Below, piece by piece: positions 46,122 to 54,470 of a stretch of 64,000 bases of DNA. The DNA comes from JANQGG01 sp964642175. Lineage in GTDB: Bacteria > Bacteroidota > Chlorobiia > Chlorobiales > Chloroherpetonaceae. The stretch is from contig CAZXOK010000002.1 in the NCBI GenBank assembly GCA_964642175.1, positions 372,001 to 436,000 of the forward strand. The letters run 5' to 3'. The notes beneath the pieces were generated by a model. It searched no databases, was not told where the DNA came from, and was given only the letters and a program-made list of their open reading frames with translations. The stretch's first letter is position 1. Every line of letters starts with the position of its first letter. A program made the translations under genes and the position numbers.

Positions 46122-46130
46122 AATGGGTAA
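45660..46130 (+). CDS. GxxExxY family protein
   Basis: 156 residues. The family motif GxxExxY is seen in ELGNGFQEVIYQRALEIEM (about residue 27), followed by a PD-(D/E)xK-like pattern (RRVDFLVDGIVSVELKAI), where Asp, Glu and Lys sit as in that nuclease fold. The biochemical function of the family is not established. The Asn/His/Lys-rich tail (QNQMNHRNHKIHSSDNG) is the translation of the cassette's right terminal repeat, not a conserved domain. It overlaps the rhuM start by 8 bp. Its presence inside a restriction operon may be accidental cargo or an accessory nuclease-like role. Confidence 0.85.
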   Translation: MIKKEYKHSALTSNIIGCAMTVHTELGNGFQEVIYQRALEIEMAENGISFSREYKMPVYYKNQQIGTRRVDFLVDGIVSVELKAIIQLEDVHLAQAINYLEAYDLEIGLLINFGAKSLQVKRLTNKSFKQKNQGNPKIYQNQMNHRNHKIHSSDNG

Positions 46131-47139
46131 GGAAATGAAAACAAGCAACAACTTCCTGCTCTACACCAATGAAGATGGTGAAGTCAAGGTAGATGTGCTT
46201 TTAAAAGATGAAACCATTTGGCTCACCATCAAGCAAATGACAGCCTTGTTTGGTATCGACAAAAGCGGCATTTCAAGGCATATCAAAAATATTTATGAAA
46301 CGGGAGAATTAAATGAGCAGGCAACGGTTGCAAAAATTGCAACGGTTCAAAAAGAGGGCGACAGAAGGGTCAATCGCAAATTGGAGTTTTACAATCTGGA
46401 TATGATCATCTCCGTAGGTTATCGTGTAAACTCTATCCGGGGCACTCATTTCAGAATCTGGGCCACCAGGCAACTCACCGAGCTTATCAGAAAGGGTTTT
46501 GTGCTGGATAATGAAAAACTCAAAAACCCGGACAATCCTTTTGGCAAAGATTATTTTGATGAATTGCTGGAGCAAATACGAGATATACGCTCCAGCGAAA
46601 AACGCTTTTATCGAAAAATTACGGATATCTACGCACTGGCTGTTGATTATGAACCAAAGGCTGAAGAAACACAAGAATTCTTCAAAGTAGTACAGAACAA
46701 GTTAATTTATGCCGCTACCGGAAATACAGCTGCTGAAGTGATTGCCCAACGAAGTAATGCTAACAAAGACAATATGGGACTTAGCAGTTGGAAAGGCACG
46801 AAGGTGAGAAAACAGGATGTTAGCGTTTCAAAAAACTACCTGAATAAAGAGGAACTGGATACGCTCAATAGAATTGTCACCATGTATTTAGACTTCGCCG
46901 AATTGCAAGCCAAAAACCATCGCCAGATGTTTATGAAAGATTGGCGGGAAAAGTTGGATGCCTTCCTGCAATTCAACAATCAGGATATTCTTCAAAACGC
47001 AGGCACAATAACCAAAAAGGTAGCGGATAAGCTTGCCGAGGAGAAATACGAGCAGTTTCATAAAAATAGGCTGGCTATTGAAGATTCCCAAACGGGAGAT
47101 ATTGATGAAGCCATCAAGAAATTAAAAGAAAAGAAATGA
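46123..47139 (+). CDS. rhuM: RhuM family protein
   Basis: 338 residues. The RhuM family is named after a Salmonella virulence-island gene and is often found within type I restriction loci. N-terminal segments LLKDETIWLTIKQMTALFGIDKSGISRHIKNIYETGEL look like a helix-turn-helix/KilA-N-like part. YNLDMIISVGYRVNSIRGTHFRIWAT is the family hallmark. The C-terminal half is helical (GLSSWKGTKVRKQDVSVSKNYL, MYLDFAELQAKNHRQMFMKDW). The start is the ATG at 46123 or, less likely, 46135. Its stop overlaps the hsdM start (ATGA). The molecular role is unknown; the context suggests a regulator or a phage-defence accessory. Confidence 0.9.
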   Translation: MGKEMKTSNNFLLYTNEDGEVKVDVLLKDETIWLTIKQMTALFGIDKSGISRHIKNIYETGELNEQATVAKIATVQKEGDRRVNRKLEFYNLDMIISVGYRVNSIRGTHFRIWATRQLTELIRKGFVLDNEKLKNPDNPFGKDYFDELLEQIRDIRSSEKRFYRKITDIYALAVDYEPKAEETQEFFKVVQNKLIYAATGNTAAEVIAQRSNANKDNMGLSSWKGTKVRKQDVSVSKNYLNKEELDTLNRIVTMYLDFAELQAKNHRQMFMKDWREKLDAFLQFNNQDILQNAGTITKKVADKLAEEKYEQFHKNRLAIEDSQTGDIDEAIKKLKEKK

Positions 47140-48761
47140 CACAAAAAGACCAGGACAGACTAGGAAAAACCCTTTGGGCAATAGCAGATAACCTGCGTGG
47201 TGCCATGAATGCGGATTCGTTCCGAGATTATATGCTTTCGTTTTTGTTTCTGCGCTACTTATCTAGCAATTACGAAGAATCCGCCAAAAAGGAATTGGGT
47301 TCTGATTATCCCAGTAAAGACGCTATGAATAGCGTCTCTCATACCGCTTTAGGCATTTGGTATGAAGCTAATGCAGAAGATGTATCTGAGTTTGAAAAGC
47401 AGATGCGTAGAAAAGTGCATTACGTTATCAAGCCCGAGCATTTGTGGAGTAACATAACAGAACTAGCAAGAACGCAAAGCCCTGATTTGCTCATTACCTT
47501 GGAAGAAGGTTTCCGCTACATTGAAAACGAATCCTTTGACAATTCCTTCCAGGGCTTGTTTTCTGAAATCAATTTGAATTCAGAAAAGCTAGGCAAGACA
47601 CCTCCTGAGAGGAATAAAAAGCTTTGCACCATCATTCAAAAGATTTCAGAAGGTATTGCCGAATTTTCAACCGATTCTGATAGGTTAGGTGATGCCTATG
47701 AATACTTGATTGGTCAATTTGCAGCAGGTTCTGGAAAAAAAGCAGGTGAGTTTTATACGCCACAAGAGATTTCAACCATTCTATCTAAAATCGTAACGCT
47801 GGATAGCCAAGACCCATCCACGGGCCCAAAACAGAAATTGGATAAAGTATTGGATTTTGCTTGTGGTTCTGGTTCGTTGCTTTTAAATGTGCGCAATCAG
47901 CTTAAAGAGCAAACAAAAGGAGCTGGCACTATTGGCAAAATCTACGGTCAGGAAAACAACATCACCACTTACAACCTGGCAAGGATGAACATGCTCTTGC
48001 ACGGCATGAAGGACACCGAGTTTGAAATATTTCACGGTGATACTTTAAAAAACCATTGGGAATTATTAAATGAAATGAATCCGGCAAAAAAGATAGAGTT
48101 TGATGCGATAGTCGCCAATCCACCTTTCAGTTTGCGTTGGGAACCTAATGACGCTATGGGGGAAGATTTCCGCTTCAAGAGCTATGGACTCGCCCCAAAA
48201 TCAGCCGCTGACTTTTCTTTTCTCTTGCATGGCTTCCACTTCCTGAGTAATGAAGGAACTATGGCCATCATTCTGCCACACGGTGTTTTATTCCGTGGCG
48301 GAGCCGAAGAGCGCATCAGAACCAAACTTCTGAAAGACAAGTACATTGACACCGTTATCGGTTTACCTTCAAATTTATTCTATTCCACAGGTATTCCTGT
48401 TTGCATTTTGGTATTGAAAAAGTGTAAGAAACAAAAAGATGTACTGTTCATTAATGCCAGTGAGTATTTTACGCCCGGTAAAAGGCAGAATTGGCTGGAT
48501 AAAAACCATATTGCATCCATTGTAGAAACCTACAAGTACCGACAAGAGACAGAACGCTATTCTCGTAAAGTTTCCATGGATGAAATCGAAAAGAATAGCT
48601 ACAATCTGAATATTTCAAGATATGTTTCTACAGCAGCAGAAGAAATTGAGATTGATTTACATGAAGTTAATGAACGCTTGTGTTCTATCAATGAACGGAT
48701 TGTGTCTCATACAGAACTGCACAATCAATTCCTGACAGAACTGGGTTTAAAAACAATTTAG
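47136..48761 (+). CDS. hsdM: Type I restriction modification DNA methyltransferase subunit
   Basis: 541 residues. N-terminal helical domain (LWAIADNLRGAMNADSFRDYMLSFLFLRYLS), then the N6-adenine methyltransferase fold: GKKAGEFYTPQEIS, SAM-binding motif I DFACGSGSLLLNV (about residue 246) and catalytic motif IV NPPF (about 329). With HsdS it methylates the recognition site, and with HsdR added it cuts unmodified DNA. A degenerate palindrome copy is read as SKDAMNSVSH at about 61-70, in a variable stretch before the conserved LGIWYEAN. It is the last gene of the island, the reverse of the common hsdM-hsdS-hsdR order. Confidence 0.96.
   Translation: MTQKDQDRLGKTLWAIADNLRGAMNADSFRDYMLSFLFLRYLSSNYEESAKKELGSDYPSKDAMNSVSHTALGIWYEANAEDVSEFEKQMRRKVHYVIKPEHLWSNITELARTQSPDLLITLEEGFRYIENESFDNSFQGLFSEINLNSEKLGKTPPERNKKLCTIIQKISEGIAEFSTDSDRLGDAYEYLIGQFAAGSGKKAGEFYTPQEISTILSKIVTLDSQDPSTGPKQKLDKVLDFACGSGSLLLNVRNQLKEQTKGAGTIGKIYGQENNITTYNLARMNMLLHGMKDTEFEIFHGDTLKNHWELLNEMNPAKKIEFDAIVANPPFSLRWEPNDAMGEDFRFKSYGLAPKSAADFSFLLHGFHFLSNEGTMAIILPHGVLFRGGAEERIRTKLLKDKYIDTVIGLPSNLFYSTGIPVCILVLKKCKKQKDVLFINASEYFTPGKRQNWLDKNHIASIVETYKYRQETERYSRKVSMDEIEKNSYNLNISRYVSTAAEEIEIDLHEVNERLCSINERIVSHTELHNQFLTELGLKTI
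47314..47341. repeat. Palindrome copy 5, degenerate, in hsdM
   Basis: AGACGCTATGAATAGCGTCT at 47318-47337 has one mismatch at its centre and compensating changes (CAATG to CTATG, matched on the other arm), so the hairpin is kept though the sequence differs. It is read as KDAMNSVS. Confidence 0.75.
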
Positions 48762-48823
48762 GATACATCATACAGAGCGTAGTTTATATCTAAACACACT
48801 ATAAACCCCCCTCACCAAAAGCC

Positions 48824-48853
48824 ATGACATATGCCTGTTGCGGCATATGTCAT
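48824..48853. repeat. 12-bp inverted repeat at the 3' end of the island
   Basis: Perfect stem ATGACATATGCC / GGCATATGTCAT with the loop TGTTGC, between the convergent hsdM and aminopeptidase genes. There is no T-run after either arm. It could act as a processing or transcription-end hairpin or mark the island boundary. Confidence 0.6.
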
Positions 48854-48864
48854 TAACTTAAAAC

Positions 48865-51417
48865 CTACACCTTTGCATTTACCCCGGCGTGTTGGTTTTC
48901 CAGGATTGGCAGGATGCGTTTCAGGCCGTCGGCCTCCTCGATCAGGAGTTTTTTAAGCAAGGCCGGCAGGCTGGTGCCTTTCTCTGCCAGGAAACGCTCC
49001 AGGGTGCCAAGCAACTCGGGGGTTTGGTGCCAGGCGGGAAAGAGATCGCGCCCGAATGCCTTGGCGTAATGCACATCGCGCTCGGTATAGACGCGCTCAA
49101 CCGCTTCAAAAAACCGATCCACGTAAGGCAGGAGCACATCTTTCTGCATGTGCCAGTGAAAACCTTTCATGCCGTAGCGGAGAAAATCGGTGGAGCGGGA
49201 CGAGATTTCTGTAAAGGCTTGCCAGCACGATTCCTTTTCAGCACTCTGGGGCCTTGAGGCTTCCACCATAAAGGCTTTCTTGAGCCCAAGGTCGCTTTTA
49301 TCACGCTCTTTTTCCATATCGAACAGCGGCCCGGCCCCGGTATGGCCATAGGCCATCAGGCGGGCAATAATGTCCCAGCGTTTTTCCTGGTCAATCTCCA
49401 GCGAGGTTATAGATTCGTCCTCGGTGATCAGCGCATAGAGGTAGTCCAGCTCATCCTGCAACCCGGCTGTTTTCAAGAGCAGTCCGAACCAGACAATCTG
49501 CTGCTCCTGTGTGTTATCCGATTGGGCCAGGCGTTCGCGGGCCATGGTGTTGAGCCGTGGCATCCATATGGCCCGGTTTTCATCGGTGAGGTACGCCGAT
49601 ACAATGGATTTGATCTTTGCAATCACATGGCTGTTCAGAATAGAAAGGTCGGTTTCTTTCAGCCCCTGCTCAATCCCCATCTCGATAAACTCGGTCGGGG
49701 CAAAGGCATTATCGCGCACCATCTGCCAGAGACTTCCCCAGACCAGCCTTCGGGCAAACGGGTCTTCGATGCTGGAAAGGGACTGACGGGCGATGGCAAT
49801 ATCATCCTTGCTGTAAAAGACTTTCACATAGTCGTGATCGTGCGTGTTTAAGATCACGAACACGGTATCGGGTTTCAGCTCTGCTTCGGCGGTTTTGCCA
49901 TCAATGATGATCTTTTGGGTTTCATTTTCCACGAGTGTTTCCCCGCTCTGGCGGTAGCCCTTGAATTCAACGGCATGCTGGCGGATAAGGTTGTTCCGGG
50001 CCGAGCCTTGTTGCTCAATTCTGAGCGTGCCATTCTCGATGCGGCTCAAGAGCGTATTTACGCCGGTGGTTTCCAGCCATTGGCGGCTCCAGGCCACGAT
50101 ATCGATGCCGCTTTTTTCCGACATGATGGAGAGAAAATCGTCCAGGGTGGTGTTCTTCTCAGCAAATTTTTTAAAGTATTGCCCGATGGCGGCGCGGAAG
50201 GCCTCATCACCGATATAGTACTGAAGCTGGCGAAGCACCGAGGCGCCCTTCGAGTAGCTGATGCCATCGAAATTGCTGAACGCTTCTATGGTATCGCGGG
50301 CCGAAGAGGCGATTGGGTGAGTGGTTGAAAGCTGATCCTGCTGATAGGCCCATTCTTTGCGCACGTAAAAATGCTCAAGGGCATCGCTGTAAAGCTTGCC
50401 TTTGGACATGGCAAAATAAGACAGGTAGTCGGCAAAGCTTTCGTTCAGCCAGAGGTCGTTCCACCATTTCATGGTTACCAGGTCGCCGAACCACATGTGC
50501 ACCATTTCGTGGGTGATGGTATTGGCTCGGTTCAGGTGCTCGCTGTAGAGCTTTTTATGGCGGAAGATATAGTTTTCGGTAAAGGTTACGCAGCCTACAT
50601 TTTCCATGGCCCCGAAATTAAATTCGGGTACAAAAACCTGGTCGTACTTCTCGTAAGGGTAAGGGTAGTCGAAGTAACTTTCCAGGGTGGCCATCGATTC
50701 CCTGGTGATGGCAAAGATGTTTTCCGGATCCATGTATTTGGCCAGCGACTTTCGGCAGTAGATCCCCAGCGGCATCTGGTTATATTGATCTTCCCACTTA
50801 GTGTAAGGGCCTACAACCAGGGCAAACAGGTAGGTTGAAAAGATCGCCGTGCGATTAAAAGCAATCGTAACCTCATCGCCATTGGTTTGGGTTTGTGCCG
50901 GCAGGGTGTTGTGGATATAAGTCCATTTCGAGGGCCCGGTTACGGTAAGCTGGTACGAGGCTTTAATATCGGGCTGATCGAAGCACGGGAACAGGCGGTG
51001 GGCCTCGTAGGGCTCAAAGTCGGTGTGCATGTACTCGGCTTTGTCTTCGGGATCGTGAAATTTATGAAAACCCGAGCCGGTGTTATCGAACTTGCTGGTG
51101 TAGGTGATCTCCAGTTTGTTGCGGCCCTCGGTTAAATGCGCTTCATTGAGATAGATGGCAAAATCACCCTTGAGATAATCCTCTTCTGCTTTACCGTTGA
51201 GCGATACAGAATGGATCTCTGTGGTAATGAAATCAAGCTTAAGATAGTCTATCCCGCCCTTGCGATAGTCAAACCCCACCTCGCAGCGGCCCTGGTAGTG
51301 AGTGGCGTTCTCTTTTAGGGTAAGTTCTAGGGTGTAGCGGGCATTGGAAACCAGGTTGCTGCGCTCTTCGGCGGCTTCCCGGGTCAGAATGTTTTGGGTA
51401 TCCATGGAAAATGTCAT
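48865..51417 (-). CDS. pepN: M1 family zinc aminopeptidase (PepN-like)
   Basis: 850 residues, no signal peptide. The exopeptidase signature GAMENVG (about residue 270) and zinc site HEMVHMWFGDLVTMKWWNDLWLNESFADY (His-Glu-x2-His plus distal Glu, about 305) are intact; write-up of the N-terminal beta domain fits (HTDFEPYEAHRLFPCFDQPDIKASY). The C-terminal ~370 residues are an ERAP1-like helical domain. It removes N-terminal residues from peptides in the cytoplasm. The start is the ATG at 51417 or 51405. The gene is noticeably GC-richer than the island it faces. A 16-bp palindrome lies 67 bp upstream. Confidence 0.96.
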   Translation of the reverse strand: MTFSMDTQNILTREAAEERSNLVSNARYTLELTLKENATHYQGRCEVGFDYRKGGIDYLKLDFITTEIHSVSLNGKAEEDYLKGDFAIYLNEAHLTEGRNKLEITYTSKFDNTGSGFHKFHDPEDKAEYMHTDFEPYEAHRLFPCFDQPDIKASYQLTVTGPSKWTYIHNTLPAQTQTNGDEVTIAFNRTAIFSTYLFALVVGPYTKWEDQYNQMPLGIYCRKSLAKYMDPENIFAITRESMATLESYFDYPYPYEKYDQVFVPEFNFGAMENVGCVTFTENYIFRHKKLYSEHLNRANTITHEMVHMWFGDLVTMKWWNDLWLNESFADYLSYFAMSKGKLYSDALEHFYVRKEWAYQQDQLSTTHPIASSARDTIEAFSNFDGISYSKGASVLRQLQYYIGDEAFRAAIGQYFKKFAEKNTTLDDFLSIMSEKSGIDIVAWSRQWLETTGVNTLLSRIENGTLRIEQQGSARNNLIRQHAVEFKGYRQSGETLVENETQKIIIDGKTAEAELKPDTVFVILNTHDHDYVKVFYSKDDIAIARQSLSSIEDPFARRLVWGSLWQMVRDNAFAPTEFIEMGIEQGLKETDLSILNSHVIAKIKSIVSAYLTDENRAIWMPRLNTMARERLAQSDNTQEQQIVWFGLLLKTAGLQDELDYLYALITEDESITSLEIDQEKRWDIIARLMAYGHTGAGPLFDMEKERDKSDLGLKKAFMVEASRPQSAEKESCWQAFTEISSRSTDFLRYGMKGFHWHMQKDVLLPYVDRFFEAVERVYTERDVHYAKAFGRDLFPAWHQTPELLGTLERFLAEKGTSLPALLKKLLIEEADGLKRILPILENQHAGVNAKV

Positions 51418-51483
51418 GAGAATGGCTTTAATGTTAAAAGTGTTTTTTGCAGCCAGGTTTCTGGAGGCTGCGTGATGTGCATT

Positions 51484-51499
51484 TTAATAACGTTATTAA
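51484..51499. promoter_or_regulatory. 16-bp perfect palindrome upstream of pepN
   Basis: TTAATAACGTTATTAA, 67 bp before the pepN start. The size and symmetry suit a dimeric repressor site, but no regulator is known. Confidence 0.35.
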
Positions 51500-51624
51500 C
51501 CGGGTTTCGCATTCATTAGTTTAGGAGATACAGACGAAAAATTAAAAAAGAGAGGCCTGAAATAAAAGGGGACCGGGATTGGAAGAAAAGGAAAACGGAT
51601 TTGGGAGATTAAAGGGCAGCGCAT

Positions 51625-51650
51625 AAAAAAAGGGCATTTTGCAATGCCCT
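51625..51650 (-). terminator. Rho-independent terminator of the Nif11-like gene
   Basis: On the minus strand, the stem AGGGCATT / AATGCCCT with a 4-nt loop is followed by a run of T (complement of 51625-51630), 32 nt after the stop at 51682. Confidence 0.85.
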
Positions 51651-51681
51651 GAAAGAACGGTATATACAAAAGGTAAGTCGT

Positions 51682-51900
51682 TTAAATCCAAATATCTTTT
51701 TTTGGCGGATTGCCGTTCGACTCAAATGTATCGCCATTTTCGCGGATCACAGCCATCAGTTCTTCTTTGGTAAAGTCGTACCCGTCTTCTTTGGCCAGTT
51801 CCAGGAACCGATCTACCGATAAGGCATTATCATACTTAACACGAAATTGTTTATCATCGCCACCCTTGGAAAGCAAGTCAGCTACACTTTTCTTCGACAT
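51682..51900 (-). CDS. Nif11-like leader peptide family small protein
   Basis: 72 residues. The segment ALSVDRFLELAKEDGYDFTKEELMAVI (about 26-52) has the F..lA.e.Gy.ft.eEL pattern of Nif11-like leader domains, which in many bacteria are the leader part of ribosomally made, modified peptides. The tail (RENGDTFESNGNPPKKDIWI) is short, with no Gly-Gly cleavage site and no Cys, so a classical core peptide is not evident. No maturation enzyme or peptide exporter lies next to it. It has its own promoter and terminator, so it is probably a real single gene. Function unknown. Confidence 0.75.
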   Translation of the reverse strand: MSKKSVADLLSKGGDDKQFRVKYDNALSVDRFLELAKEDGYDFTKEELMAVIRENGDTFESNGNPPKKDIWI

Positions 51901-51949
51901 CTTAATTAATTATTTTTGGTTAAAATGGTAAATATCTTATAAATTAAGG

Positions 51950-51980
51950 CAAATATATAATATTAATTTATAATATTAAA
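51950..51980 (-). promoter_or_regulatory. Bacteroidota-type promoter of the Nif11-like gene
   Basis: On the minus strand, TATATTTG (51957-51950) matches the -7 consensus TAnnTTTG exactly, and TTTA (51980-51977) lies 19 nt before it, one base off TTTG. Predicted transcription starts about 43 nt upstream of the ATG at 51900. Confidence 0.55.
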
Positions 51981-52175
51981 CAAGTACGGATATTTTTTTT
52001 GCACAATTTTTTTCGGGCAGGTCTGGCGTGTTACCTTTTAAAGCGCCCCCGGGAGCCGATGGACTGAGGAAATCTCAGAAATTTGGGCTGAAGGCATAAA
52101 AGCACTGGGTTTTCTGAGCATCGCTTTATATCATACCCCTGAATTTTGCAAACAACACTATAATCCATACTCTTC

Positions 52176-53426
52176 ATGACTTTTATACCGGCCATCCCAG
52201 ATATTTTACAAGCCAAACATATTCTAAACGACATTCTGGATACCACACCCCTGCAGCTGAATCATCGGTTGTCGGAAAAATACAACGCCGGTATTTATCT
52301 CAAGCGGGAAGATGTTCAGATCGTGAGGTCGTATAAAATTCGCGGGGCATATCATAAAATGAAATCGCTCACCCCCGAACAGCTGAGAGCAGGGGTGGTT
52401 TGTTCCAGTGCGGGAAATCACGGGCAGGGCGTGGCGTATTCGTGCCAGATCCTTGGCGTAAAAGGGGTGATTTTTATGCCCACCACCACCCCCAAGCAAA
52501 AGATCAACCAGGTGAAAATGTTTGGAAAAGGCAATGTGGAAGTGGTGCTCACCGGAGATACTTATGATGATGCCTACAATGCCTCTATAGAAGAGTGCAA
52601 AAAGCACAAGAAAACCTTTATAGACCCCTTTGATGATCCTAAAGTGATAGAAGGCCAGGCCACGGTTGGGCTGGAAATATATGAGCAATTGAATCAACCC
52701 ATCGATATGGTGTTTGTACCGGTGGGCGGTGGCGGATTGATTGCCGGGATAAGCAGCTATTTTAAGCAGGTTCAGCCATCAACAAAGATCATCGGTGTAG
52801 AGCCCGAGGGGGCCCCGTCTATGAAAGCGGCGTTGGATGCCGGCAAAATCCGGACTTTGAAGCAGATAGATAAATTTGTGGACGGGGCAGCAGTTCAGCG
52901 GGTCGGGGATCTGACCTTTGAGATTTGCAAAAAGTACAGTGATGATATGTTGGCGGTACCGGAAGGCAAAGTGTGCACCCATATTCTGGAACTCTATAAC
53001 CTGGATGCCATTGTGGTTGAGCCGGCCGGTGCGTTAAGCATTGCGGCCCTGGATTTTTATAAAGATGAGATCAAGGGCAAACGGGTGGTGTGTATTCTAA
53101 GCGGCAGCAACAACGATATTACACGAACCGAAGAGATCAAGGAGCGCTCGCTCTTGTACGAGGGCCTGAAACATTACTTTATTGTACGGTTTCCACAGCG
53201 TTCCGGCGCGCTCAGGGTTTTTGTCGATAAGGTGCTTGGGGAAAACGACGATATCACCCTTTTTGAATATCAGAAAAAAACCAACCGCGAAACCGGCCCG
53301 GCCTTAATTGGTGTGGAATTACAGAATAAAGAAGATTTCGAGGGATTGCGGGAGCGTATGAAAGAAAACGGGTTTATCGCCGAATATCTCAATAAAAAGC
53401 CCGACCTGTTCCAATACCTGATTTAA
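52176..53426 (+). CDS. ilvA: Threonine ammonia-lyase (threonine dehydratase)
   Basis: 416 residues. The PLP-dependent enzyme deaminates threonine to 2-oxobutanoate, the first step to isoleucine. The PLP lysine is K54 in RSYKIRGAYHKM; SSAGNHGQGVAYS and the Gly-rich VPVGGGGLIAGIS bind the cofactor phosphate and substrate. The C-terminal ~80 residues (YFIVRFPQRSGALRVFVDKVL) form an ACT-like regulatory part, smaller than the double ACT domain of E. coli IlvA (514). This short form may be less sensitive to isoleucine or serve catabolism. No other ilv gene is beside it. The gap before it (51901-52175) holds no riboswitch that I recognise. Confidence 0.94.
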   Translation: MTFIPAIPDILQAKHILNDILDTTPLQLNHRLSEKYNAGIYLKREDVQIVRSYKIRGAYHKMKSLTPEQLRAGVVCSSAGNHGQGVAYSCQILGVKGVIFMPTTTPKQKINQVKMFGKGNVEVVLTGDTYDDAYNASIEECKKHKKTFIDPFDDPKVIEGQATVGLEIYEQLNQPIDMVFVPVGGGGLIAGISSYFKQVQPSTKIIGVEPEGAPSMKAALDAGKIRTLKQIDKFVDGAAVQRVGDLTFEICKKYSDDMLAVPEGKVCTHILELYNLDAIVVEPAGALSIAALDFYKDEIKGKRVVCILSGSNNDITRTEEIKERSLLYEGLKHYFIVRFPQRSGALRVFVDKVLGENDDITLFEYQKKTNRETGPALIGVELQNKEDFEGLRERMKENGFIAEYLNKKPDLFQYLI

Positions 53427-53478
53427 ACCAACAGGCCGGGATCCAGAATTTTGCAATGTTGGACATCCGGATATAAAC

Positions 53479-54416
53479 ATGAACAGTAAAGACATTCTGG
53501 CATGGTTGCTTCAGGGTGATGTTTCCATTCAATTCCAGGGCTATCGTGATATGCTCGGTGAGAACAGGGCAGATCTTCAGGAACGTATTTCCCGTGAAGG
53601 CTGGGGGCGGCAATTCTTAGAGAAACGCCATCCAAATGGGCATTGGGGGATCGGTTCTACCAGCCCAAGTGGATTTCCACGCATTACACGTTGCTGGATC
53701 TTCGCCAGTTAAATTTAGATCCGCTTCACCCTGTTCCCAGGGAGAGCATAGACCTTGTGCATAAAGATGGCAAAGCCAAAGATAGTGGTGTGCCCCTTGG
53801 CCCTTCCACCTCTGAGCACAGCGATGTGTGTGTGAATGGCATGTTTTTGAACTACGCGGCATATTTCGGAACCAATCAGGAAGAGTTGGCGTCGGTAGTC
53901 GATAGCATTCACAGTGAGACCATGCCGGATGGCGGATTCAATTGCCGCTCTACACGAAGCGGCGCCCGGCACAGTTCACTGCACACCACCATATCGGTAC
54001 TTGAGGGATTAACGACTTTTTTAAGAACCGGTGCAACCTATCGGGCGAGCGATATCCAAAAAGCCATCCAGAGTGCTGAAGAATTTATCCTGCACCATCA
54101 GCTTTTTATGTCTGATCGCACCGGCCAGATCATCCACAAAGACTTTCTGAAACTCAGCTACCCCGGCCGCTGGAAATACGATATTCTTCGCGCCCTGGAC
54201 TACTTTCGGTATGCCGGTCGCGATTGGGACAACAGAATGGCGAAAGCCATGGGATAGTTGCTTAAAAAAAGAAACAAAACAGGCTCCTGGAACCTGCAGG
54301 CCGCGCACCCGGGCCAGGTACATTTTCCGATGGAAAAAGCTGGCCGGCCCAGCAGGTGGAACACCTTAAGAGCCCTGCAGGTACTCCGGCATTTTAACAG
54401 TCCACTCGCTGACTGA
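53479..54416 (+). pseudogene. Broken squalene-cyclase/prenyltransferase-like gene
   Basis: Two open frames are parts of one gene. The first (from ATG 53479) reads to RHPNGHWGIG; near 53644-53648, in a GGGGG run, the matching continuation GDRFYQPKWISTHYTLLDL lies in the next frame, consistent with loss of one G. The second frame is closed by TAG at 54255-54257, yet the same frame continues with LLKKRNKTGSWNLQAAHPGQ and SRWNTLRALQVLRHF up to TGA at 54414-54416. Repaired, it would be about 312 residues with an alpha-toroid, terpene-cyclase-like pattern (GxW, W.TLRAL). The two lesions suggest recent decay, as the remaining codons are otherwise intact. Confidence 0.85.
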
Positions 54417-54470
54417 AGTCAAAGCACTTCCCAAATCCAAAGCCAGGTATTCGTTTTCCACCCCCTTAAT

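Noticed and set aside
41829..47341. Palindromes as transcription terminators or as the HsdS target site
   Set aside because: They lie within open genes without T-runs, and type I target sites are two-part and asymmetric rather than perfect palindromes.
49342..50838. Plus-strand open frames opposite the M1 aminopeptidase
   Set aside because: Shadow frames in GC-richer DNA; the minus strand carries the complete zinc and GAMEN motifs.
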